DNA of 64,000 bases. It comes from Watersipora subatra (lineage: Eukaryota > Bryozoa > Gymnolaemata > Cheilostomatida > Watersiporidae). The notes under the pieces are model-generated. The model saw only the letters and a program-made list of their open reading frames with translations, was not told the DNA's origin and ran no database searches. The DNA lies in assembly GCF_963576615.1 (NCBI RefSeq), contig NC_088717.1, forward strand, positions 15,176,108-15,240,107. Reading direction: 5' to 3'. A program made the translations under genes and the position numbers. Position 1 is the stretch's first letter. Every line of letters starts with the position of its first letter. This document shows, piece after piece, positions 39,701 to 51,700 of the stretch.

Positions 39701-42700
39701 CGTACAATAAGGTACAGTCAAACCTTTACATACAATAAGCTTCAGTCAAACCTTTACACACAATAGGTTAGTCAAACTTTAACATACAATAAGGTACAGT
39801 CAAACCTTTACATACAAATTAAGTCATCACGAGATCTGCTTGGTTTGTTAAAACTTACACGTTGAACCAAATGGCTCTCCATAAGAATACCCTGCAATTC
39901 GCTTATTTCATTCCTTAATTTCAAAACTGATGATAACTCTTTATTATAGCCTGAAAACAAACGTATTAGATATACATGTACCGTACTTTTCGGACTATTA
40001 GCCACCACTTTTTTCTGATGATTTGAGCCATGCGGCTTGTATAAGGGTGCGGCTATTCTGTGGCTTTTTCTGTGACCGCTAGGGCGCCTTAACCAGAATC
40101 TCCGGTTAGTGCGCCTTTAGCGGTGAAAGAAAATATGAAACAGTGCCTGACGGTCCTGTTTCGTTAGGCACTAGGTTAAAAAGCGTCGGTTAATACGAAA
40201 CAGTGCTGTTAGACACTGTTCCGTTTTAAACAGGAAAGTTGCTGCTGCAGTAAAAGGTACCGTGCTGAGTTCTGCAGCCTATACAAAGGTGCGGCCTATG
40301 TATTGTTTTATTATCATTTTTTGGAAAATAAAGCAGATGCGGCTTATATAAGGGTGCGGTTTATAGTCCGAAAAGTACGGTATTTATATAGAAACAACTA
40401 AGAACAAATGGATTATATAAATCTTTACTATAATAAGAGCCGTGCCCGTCCCTCCGAATCCGCGCTAGGAGCATAAAGAAAAAATATTGCCCCACACATA
40501 ATATTTTGATTCCTGGCCAAGCACGCAACCATCCGCACCACTCCACTACCCGTCCAGTTCACACCTAAGAATAATTGTGCGCATAGTTATTACACATGAT
40601 GATCACAGCGCATGGGACTACCAGCGTACTGGTATTTATAAAAACAGTTAACTATAAAATTAACAAAGTAATCTTTATCATAATAAGAAAGAGTTGTGTC
40701 CGTTCATTCATCCAGGCTCAAGCCACGGTTAAAGGTTGGGATAAAAGATTATCTCATCTGGGATTCAAACTCGCATCGTTCTGCATCGGTAGACCAACAC
40801 TTGAACATAAATCGACTGCTCTCTGGCATCTTGGAATAATTGTGCTTATAGTTATTACTCCTGATGATCTCTCACGGTGCACCGGGTTGTCAGGGTACTA
40901 GTGATTAATAAAAAGACGGTTTAGTTTTTACTTTGGCTGAGAGACATGCATATGAAAGTGTAGACTTTGTGATACGTAGGTTCAGAAATAGAGTTGGTGA
41001 TAGAAATGCATAGCATAACTTACTGGAACATAGACTAGGTCAAGTTTTCACCGTCATGTAAGTTTTTATTTATTTTTGTTTTACTTACATCATCACCTTC
41101 ACTGAAATACATCAAAAAATTTTAGACGCTGTATGTTGGAAATTACTCATAGTGTATGTGTTAATAATTTGCTCAAATTTCACCTTATAAGTCGTAGCGA
41201 TTTCAAGTAGAGGTTGAGCTATCGTTGAAAACTACTGTGACTATTGAACTGTATTCAGATATAAATATTCAATTACATATTGCCCTACCAGACAAACAGA
41301 ATGCATTTAGTAATGTTGAAAACTCTGGCCTCTCTGTATATCATTCACAAGACACAGTGCACATCTTCATCTGATATTATTGACATAGTACTCAGGCAGT
41401 CTGGTGAGCCGTGAGAGATCGTTATGTGTAATAACTATGTGTACTAGAAATTCCACTGTCATACAGCCCACGACCAAAGTGAGATTGGAAAAAAGAAAAG
41501 GTACTGATGGTTGAGAAATGCAATATTAGCAGTCAAATAGGATAACTGCAATGGTAGCTGTAATGTACTGGGTGTTATTATATACAACAAATAGCAATAA
41601 TGAAAGGAAAAGATTATATGTTTATATCTCTCCTCCTGCAAAAAAAGAAATGCAATATTGGCCAATATTAGAAGTAAAATGCACTGATATTATTAGAATA
41701 ACCAATATTATTTATATAGTAATAATAAAAAACCAATGCACAATTTTGTTTACATTTCAAAACGGCATAGCTGACAATATCACGAAGTTGTGATATTTAT
41801 ATAGATTTTTAGAAAATCTGTACTACGTAGTCATTGTCCTGTAGTCATCCAAACTTATAATTAATTATTGCAATAATCTCATTAGAACCGTTAGAAAAAA
41901 TATCATCGTCATGCCTTTACTTACACTGCATTAGATTTTTAGAAAGTCTGTACTACGTAGTCATTGTTCTGTAGTCATCCAAACTTATAATTAATTATTG
42001 CAATAATCTCATAAGAAACATTAAAAAGTATCACCGTCATTTGCTTTACTTATACTGCGTTGGACATCAGTTAGAATGGGAAAGTATTCAAATGTGTCGC
42101 AAATGAAAATGAAAAAATTGAAATCGGCAAAAAAAAACGATTTCTGTACTCCTACGGTAATTGCCAAAACCTTCGGCAATTCGACAATGCTATAGACTGG
42201 CAAAAAGTGCACGTTATTTTTCGTGAAATGCGCAAGACTTCATCGTTCTATTATCTGTCCCTCGGCGTTTCAATTTTCGGTCTTAACTTTTATTAAACCA
42301 AGCTTTTCAAGTGTTTTGTGGCGATTTTCGTTGAAATTAATCTGTCTATTTGTGTATAATCCGATCAGATGGGTAAGTTTTAAAATAATACCGACGGTTT
42401 ACAAAGACTTGGTAACATATTTAAATAGGTTTAAATGTGTTTTGTATCATTATTATACTTTAACGACTTTACATAACGATGCTTAAATTTGTTGATGAAA
42501 TTTCTTGACGAGGGTTTGTCTCATTGTTGATGAATAATTTTCGTAAGTTGCGTGCACATGCATTTATCATAAAAACTCCCACACTTGGCTCCGCTCGTTT
42601 GGTCGTGGGATAATTATTCTCAGTTGTGGAAAGATGGTTGAGCTTTACAGATGGTAGCGTGCTTGGCTGAAAATTTGAGTATCTGGGTTCGATTCTCATG

Positions 42701-45700
42701 TGGCACAATTCTTTTTCCTAACGCTCTTAGCTTGGTTTCCGGCAGACCGGCGGACACAGCTCTTGTTATAGTAAAGATAATATCAAATACAATGATTCTA
42801 ATCATGAGAGTATTTAAAATGGCTGTAGGGTCAGACAACTCTTCATTTTTGAGGCTGTAAAAATTTTTCTAAAAATAGTTCAAATATCCAACTCATAATG
42901 AAATGTGTTATTTTCAACTCTTCAAGTTATCACGATGGTTTTTAGATGCAATACAAGTGCCAGCAGACAGACTTCCTTCGAGTGCTGAGCAGACATCTTC
43001 TGACCCGAATGACAAGAAGAAGGTCGTGCTTACGTCTAGTGATAAACTCTTTGCTGAATTGAGGGACAAGAACTTTAATGCTATTGGTCCAATTTTAAGT
43101 ACTAAGGCTAAGGCTGTCTCCGCAAAGTATGAGGTAGTTCACTTCAGGTCTTCATTTCAACTCTTTCTCTACCAAATTAAATTGTTTACCAGGACATACC
43201 TAAATATTCAATAAAATATAATATGTGACAAGGGCGCATATGACGTGTCATAACTTTTGAACCACATAGTCTACAAAAATTAATTTGATGGCAAATTCAT
43301 CACTGTAAAATTTTACGTCAATTGATGCCATAAAAAAGTCCACACATGTGTTGCAGTAGGATATCGGACACTTTTTCCCACTTTCACTACTACCATATCG
43401 TATTAAGGTTGACGAGTTATCAATATTATTATAGCTTAAAGCATTTTTATTACTGTTAAAAATAAAATAATTGCTTTTAGAAGTATTATTGTTTAATAGA
43501 TAATTACTTAAAGTCCATTGATCTGCAATTAGTGGCTGTAATGCGTCTGACATGGCTGGTTATTGCGAAGAAGAACTTGCGATAAAAAATGAAGTCTTTG
43601 CAGAGCGAAACTAAACTCAGCACAAGCAAATGATCGTTTCCTTTTGTCTTAGTACAATCTCAATAGGCTAATTAATTAACTATTCACTAAATCAGAAACG
43701 TTTTCTATGAAGCCGCATCTCGTGGCTCTTGGCCATGCGCAAACGCTGTGCCGAGCCGCACTACGCATCCCGGTATGCCAAGAGTTAAATAAGATGTTAT
43801 AATAGAACATACACTCCACAACAGTTGAAAGAATGAATATTGCTCTGATTGGCTGTGAGATTGTGTTGACTGAATGTCTTTTCTCAAGCAACTTGAAAAG
43901 TTTTTAAATTCATGGAAACCTTAATTTAGATTGCTTGAAATATAAGCATAGTTCAACTGACTAACTTCTCATAGCAACACGAAATCTTTTGCAATCTACA
44001 TTTTTGCTGACCTACTACAGCATTCAGTTGTTGATATGCAGCGTTACAGCTAACTGCATCACTTTTGCTAGCATGCTGTATGACAGATACTGACAGATGT
44101 CGTAGTACTATAGCAGTTCGGCTGTAACCTTCATGACCAGCGGTGTTGTGTATGAGCTCTGTATAATCCCTTTTGCATTTGACGAAATTGGAATTTGCTT
44201 TGCTTGTTTGAAATTTTAATGCTATCTAAGCTAAGTATACAGCTGATTCAGTCAGATCCTTGGAGGAGAGGGTGTGCACCAAAATTTACTAGCGTACAAA
44301 GTTGAGGCGATAAAGGCGATCTCTTTTTGTCAAGATTTCAATAAAATTTGAATTAACCGATATGATTTGGTAAACAACGAAATAAAAACGACTCAAGCGT
44401 GAAAATGTTTAGAATGGAATAGCTAGCGATATTTTAATGCTCAGCATTCGAAAGTGCCGTTTCCATCATTCGCAAGCATGATGGATTTGATAAAGTTTTG
44501 CAAATCACAAAACTCGCTTAGCTTGCGGATTTATGCTATTTCCATGATGCGGATAACTTGCGGATTGGCTCAAATTTGCGCATCATGCTCGTCATGGAAA
44601 CATACTAGTGATTAAAGTTTTCGTTATTATTTAGCAATTGTCTGATTTGCTAATAGTTTTCTTAGTCGTTCTCTTTTTTCCACATATTCACTTCTTAGTT
44701 GCTTCTCTTTCAGGAGCGCAATCATGCTAAGACTATCGGAGAACTGAAGCAATTTGTCTCTCAGCTACCTGTCATGCAGAGTGAGCGGCAGTCTATAACA
44801 ACCAGTGAGTTACTCTCGTGTTGAAGCCCTTGTTTTATTTCCTTGATGCCATAGTTAGCCTCTGTTCTCACATTCCCTTAGCCTGAGGCAGCAGTAATAA
44901 TAAATAGAATAAATAATAAAAAGAGCTATTGCTTAGAATAAGTAGAATGTGTTCCCAAGCTTGCCATGTCCTCCTCTTTCTTTCTCCTTGCTCTCTCTAC
45001 CACTCGTAGTCATCACTCAAGCTATTTTCCCATGACCAAACACGAGCGGAGCGATTGTTTGAGAGATTTATGATAAATGCATGTGCACACAACTCATGAA
45101 AATTATTCATCAACACCGTCGCAAACCCTTGTACCGAAATCTCATCAACAAATTTAACCATTTTTCAACGGAGTCGTTTACGTATAATAACGATATAAAA
45201 CACATATAAACCTATTTAAACATGTTACCAAGTCTTTGAAAATTGTCGACAATATCCTAAAACTTACCCATCTGATCGGATTATACACAAATAGACAGAT
45301 TAATTCGGCCTGAATTTGTTATTAAAACTTGACAAGCCTTATTTTTATCAAAATTAAGACCAGCAAACGAAACGTCGGGCGACAGAGAATAGAACGATTA
45401 AGTCGTGCGCATTTCACGAAAAAAAACCTTGCGCATTTCACCAGTCTATAACATTGTCGAATTGCCAAAGGTTTCTAATAATTTTCCCTTTTTAATATCT
45501 TGCAAAATATTTAATTATAAAAATAATTATTTGATTTTATAAAATTATCATAAGAATAATTATTCGAATTTATTTGTCCGAAGGTTTCTGTAATAAACGT
45601 AGACCGTTTGAGGCGTAGACCGATTTACAGGTACGAAATTGTGGTACACAGTCTATCAGCCTATGTTTTTTCCCAATTACCGAATGTTTCATTAAATTAT

Positions 45701-48700
45701 TTAAAGATGAATTGTTTGTTTCCAGATGATGATCATGATTTTATGGACATCATTGACCTTGAAAATATTGCACAAAACAATATTGCTCCTCCCAACGCTG
45801 CCCCTTTCATCATATTCCTCGTTTTCAATTTTTAGATTGTCCTGATTTTCAAGAACTGCATAACAACTTTCTAGGCAGACTTAACAACAACATATCACAG
45901 CTCACGTGTACTGAATGTAATGAGAAACATTTCATTACATAATGCTCAAATACAACTATGTCATACGTGCCAACAATTTCCCTGTCAAATTCCTAGATTA
46001 CTAGAATTTCCTTTTTGAAGTCGTGCTCCCACAAATTTATTTTATATCATCTCGAACAACTCTCATTTACACTATACTCTGTCAATTCCTGCTGACAGCT
46101 ACTTTTTCAACAACCAGCACTACCCTTTCTTTTTTCCATTATCATTTATTCCATTATCAGGTCGTGGGCTGTATGACAGGGAATTTCTAGTAAATATTCT
46201 TGTTTCAAAAAAGGAAAAAATTAATTGATAGATAATTTTATGATATCGCTTGCATTTATTAAATTTACAAGAATTGACAAGGCTAACAGCTTAGAAGCTT
46301 TGGTAATGTTAATAACATAATATGACATGATTTTAAGTTTTATATTCAAGCTGGCCTCACTGTAGTTTTTCATTTGTTTGGGAGTTGCCTTCTTCCGATG
46401 TGTTAATCATTAAAGAGAGAATAATTTACATACTACCTTCCTTTCAGACACAGCCATTGCTCAGATGATAAAAGAATATATAGCAACTGAATCATTCAAA
46501 GATGGACTGCTGTGTCAGCAAGGTATGATCTAGAAGGATTTATGTTAGCACTATGTTTCTCACATGCCATGCATATCTGTTACAACATAGGTGCTAGTGC
46601 TACTAAAACCTTGTCATAGGCTGGACCAGTTCCATTAATATTTTGGCTTACTGGGCTTTTAGTTTCATAACAAAACTATGCAGTTACAAAGCGAAAGTTG
46701 CAATTAAGCTGGCAAGTACAGATAATACAGTATTTGTTGACTTAAGGCTTCTGCAGAACCCAAACTATAAAAATTAAGTTGGATATTCAGTGTTTCACTT
46801 CAATTTTCATCACACTACCTTATATTTTATAATCTAAAAACAAAAATTGTTTTTCATATTATTACACCAGTTTTTTATTGGGAAATAAATTGACATATTA
46901 TGATGTCTCCAGCTTGATAGTTCTGGTGTGCCTCACAAGTTACTTCCGATTTATAAGGAACCAAATAAAAATGGCCCCCTGATCACATGACTTGTTGCAA
47001 AGTATTCAAATTTGGTATCATTGAGTAGCTGAAAGTTCACTTTTTCTGGCTTAAGTAGATTTTTCCATTTAAATAGATATTTATGGTAGGGCAACTCTAG
47101 AAAACTTTTGTTACATATGTCCAATGGTATACAGCCCCCAAGGATAGCCGACGGCTTTCATATGGGCGGGGTTTAATGATCGAGCTCTGTTGGGATTGTG
47201 CTGGCCTGGGTTTCAGAGCTAACACAACTCTCGCGGGGCGATCGCGTTGCCTTGTTAGGTTTTGGAAAACACGACTCGCTGTTATCGTTTCATTAGCTCA
47301 TTCAGTCAGTAGACCCCCCGGTTCACAATAGCAAACCTTGAATTTCTACAATGTAGGGGTAATACCTAACCAAAATAATGGATCCATGCAAAATAAAACA
47401 CTTCAAACTACCTACTTTTACTAATTTTGAAATTGGTAAAGGTCGTAGTATATGCTTAAAGTTGAATATAATTTACCCAAAATTACCCGAACAACGGCCT
47501 TTTTTCCCTAGTTTTTGATTAATATTTTGCCACCCCTAAAATAAAATGACGATGTCTTTCATCGTTGTCACATTGTTTTACCTGGCCAGTAAGATGGGGC
47601 AGCAGGCAAAGCTGTGCAGTGTAGTAGTTTTCATACTCAAAATCTAAATATAAAACCGAATTTGGGCTATGTTCCGATTGTGACCATTAATATCACGAAT
47701 GCTTGTGAATGGCAACTGACTGATCATAATGGTGACAATATTGGGATACTATATTTATTTGACAACAAAATGAATTCAACAGATGAGTAAAATAACCACT
47801 ATAGTTCATAATATCTGTAAATTTACAAGGGGCTTTATTCAGCATATTTGTTTGTTCGGGTGCCGTGTTCGGGTTCATCCCAACAGAGCTCAATCATTAA
47901 ACCCCGCCCACATGAAAGCCGTCGGCTATCCTTGGGGGGGCTGTATATCATTGATCTGTCACATGAAGCGCTGTTGGATGGAACCTTTGCCTGTCGTGCT
48001 CAATTTGCTAGATCTGTAACTTACTCTGGTTACAGGTCGGTTGGTTCACTAGACAGACAAGGTTAATCAGATTTTTAAGAAATTGCGAAAATTACTTTGG
48101 CCATTTGGTTCTTTGAGTCATCTATTTGGCTGATCCTGTAACAGTCAATTCATTTAATGCTCTAGAATCTTTAGTATTGTTCAGTCAGACTCAGATACGC
48201 TACAGGTTTGTTTGTACACAATGTTAGAAGTACATTGAATATGAGCAGGTTAATTAAGTTTACAGAGCATTAATTGAGCAACCAATATATTTAATATATT
48301 TAATATATTTTTTTTAATATATTAAAGAATTTCCGAATGCTCGAGAGTTCAGAGAGCAAGTTGCAACCATCTGAATACTAAAGACTATCAGAGGGTGACG
48401 AGTTTTACAGCCTTGCCCTAGGTTAAATATTCTGCCCACGTTTATATTGATATGTTTGCATGCAGGATATTGCTAGAGTCTATTATTAGCTGTTGTGTCA
48501 GTCGTGTAGCATTCGCGTGCTCACTTTGACCAGCCTGTTAAGTACTGATGCCATGTCAGAGTTCAGTCTGTCTGCACGTTTTGTCTGCCGGCTCAGAGAT
48601 TAAAGTGCCCCATGAAGGAAATGAACTAGATAGGGTTGCTGTTATTATAGAGTTGCGCAGTGGATTGGATGTTGACAAAGCAAATGTTTATATAGAGGAT

Positions 48701-51700
48701 TGCATCAGCAGGATGGAGCCTTTACATAAGGTAATAAATAGATTGTAGCAAATTGATAAATTTTCTTTCTAAGACAACTGCCTGCTTAGACATACCTGTG
48801 AAGTTCTTTCAGTTTTTCTCTATTTTCTGTTTTTTGGCAACGAACAACCACTAAAAATATACCTTTGACTGTCGGTTGCATGATGTCACCAGCACCCTTG
48901 CAATATGTCAATATGTGTCTGGCATGCCGTAATAGGTCAATAGGTCAATTGCGAGTTGCTAGTTTTTTTGATAAAAAACATTTAACAAATTATAAAATTT
49001 GTTATTTTTGCTTTGCACCTGGCATGGTCAATGCTGAAGGTTACCGCAGCTCAATGTATTGACGATGTATTGCAATAATCTATAATTTAATGCCATCCGC
49101 ATGATAAGCGAGTTTTCACAAGTGATTAGAATAAATTATATTATTATATTTCAAAACAGCAGTTTATGTCAACTGCAAGCTTTTCTAAAAATGCTTTAGC
49201 TGTGTACTCAACTCAATGTTATGGATGTGCTTTGAAAGCTGGTGATATGTTGTACATGTGCTGCAACATCAAGGCTTGGAACATGTTGCACACATGTTGC
49301 AACAGGAAAGCTTTGACATGTCGTACATGTGCTGCATCATAAATGCTTTTAACATGCACAGGTGACGTGGCATAAATACTTGTAACACGCTGTGCATGTG
49401 CTGCAACATCAAGGCTTGTAACGTGTTGTACAACAGCTACAACATCAAAGCTCGTAACGTGTTGTACACATGCTCTAACATGAAGGCTTTGACATGTTGT
49501 ACAGGTGCTGCGACTAATTTCTATTCAGTCATTCTGTGGGGGAGGATTGAAGCCAAATGTCTTACAATTATACAAGACAGCCATAGTGCAGGTTAGTGTA
49601 TATTAACTAATATAAATTACCATTCAAATAAACATCTATAACAAGCCATTCATCGATGCACATAGTTGTATTGTATCACATTACTAGTTGACATTAAGAA
49701 CAACCTGTTACCTTTTTATCACTTTTTATCTATGTTCGAGTGTTTTTCAACTCAAGAAAGTTGAGAGTGCTTAATGATTGGGTTCTAGTGATTCATTGAT
49801 GTTTAGTAATGTTAAATATCCGTTGCAGATATTAATTTCAAAAGATACATTTATTACAAATTGGGTTTTCCTTGAAGACATGGTATTTTAATCTATAGGC
49901 TCTAAATATAATATATAGTTCAATCTTGGCCTGAAAAGTAATTACATTTCAATATTTGCTTCGCACTTCAAAACTGGCATTTGTGGGAACAACTATTCTT
50001 GCGAATGCAATTTGTGTTTAGTATTATTCCATAGCTAACGAAATAATGGTAAATACTGCAAGTGGTAACATATAGCATTAATTCAAATGCATTTTATGAA
50101 ATTATGTAAAACACTAAACTGATGAAGTAATAATCGGCAAAAGGATTTTTACACTGGATATCTAAATGAACTTCTCGACAACTATTTAAGACTAAAGAAA
50201 TCTTTTTTCTGGGCTTATGAAAGAATTTTCGACAGAACACTTTCAAGATCTTTTTGAAACATCACAATAGACGAAAAGCTGGTAAAAATTAAAAATAATA
50301 CAAAAATAAACAAATATATATTTGTTTATATTTATGAAAAATTCTTATGTAGATGATTTTAGAAGAAGTGTAACTGTATTTTATGTATCTTAAATATAAT
50401 TTATTAAATATTTATTTTTAATATTTTGTTACATACAAGTGTAAGTTCTAATCCTCATTCTGACTCAACTGTTTCCTTAATTTTTTGGACACCAAAATAT
50501 TTTCTGATAGCACAAATTTGCGTATGTCCAATTATGTTTAGCCAGTAATAATGAATGAATGTAATTACCTTTCATAAAAATGGCTGTGGGTATATATCGC
50601 GAAATACTACGGACTAGTGATGTTTGACTTTAAACTCTCTCACAACTCAAAACCACACAATTCAAACTTGCTATTCACTGTATGTACATGTTCAGCAATT
50701 AACCACTCGTTATTTAGGTCTATGGATATCAGAGCATTATTCTGTTAAACAATATGGAAAAAGTTGGTTTAATAAAGATTCAACGAACTAATTCCAAAGT
50801 CTATCCAGCATTGAGGAAGAGCTTAAATTTACTTGTTGAAGACATCAATGAGCAGGTATGACCGTATGATCCGTCTCCTACAGGAGCTGGATGTAAATGT
50901 TATCACAAGTATTTTTGCTGTGTATGGCGACTATTGTAAAATATTTGATCATAGCCTTTGAACCTAGGCACTGGGATACACAAGTTGAGGTAATCACCTT
51001 TCGGACTGCCTATGGTGCGTAATCTGTATAGCAATATTGAGACTAAAAACTAACTTGGACATATGTACATGGAGTATTCAAAACACTTGTGTTAATGATG
51101 ACGTTGTGGAGCACCAAGTTCTCTCTTTAATAAAAACTTATAAAAGTTTGCTGTAATTTTAAATTTTTTGAGCTAAAAATAGCTTGCATAAAGCAATAAT
51201 AACCAGCACAGCTGGAAAAAGTCTATACCAAGGCTAAATACAGCCCTGCGTTATTTTTGTTAAAAATATACATTTTTAATATTTGTACTAATGAAAATGA
51301 TATTGTGTTACTGAACTTAAATATACTTAGATATCCTTAAACATCCTGATTGACTAATATTGGTTGATTGATATCCTGAATTGACTGATATTGATTGAAA
51401 TATATATTGATTGACTAATAATTGATTGATATCCTGATAACTTAAATATCCTGATTGACTCTCCGTAGCTCATGTACATTTTATCTTTGATTGTAGAATG
51501 TATATTTTCATTAAAATATAATTGTTGTCATATTGCCTACAAACAGCCCAAATTTCCGAAGTGTGTTTTTTTTCTAGCCCAATATGTAATTATTGTAATG
51601 TTTGCTCGTGCTTGGATTGGCTTGCAAAACAGTGTTTTGTATCACACCTATTTTTATTAAATATAAATTATTGAGCTAGAGAGAATTAACCCAAAGTATG

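Noticed and set aside
42631..42710. tRNA gene
   Set aside because: A and B boxes are present, but the stems do not pair and a SINE tail follows.
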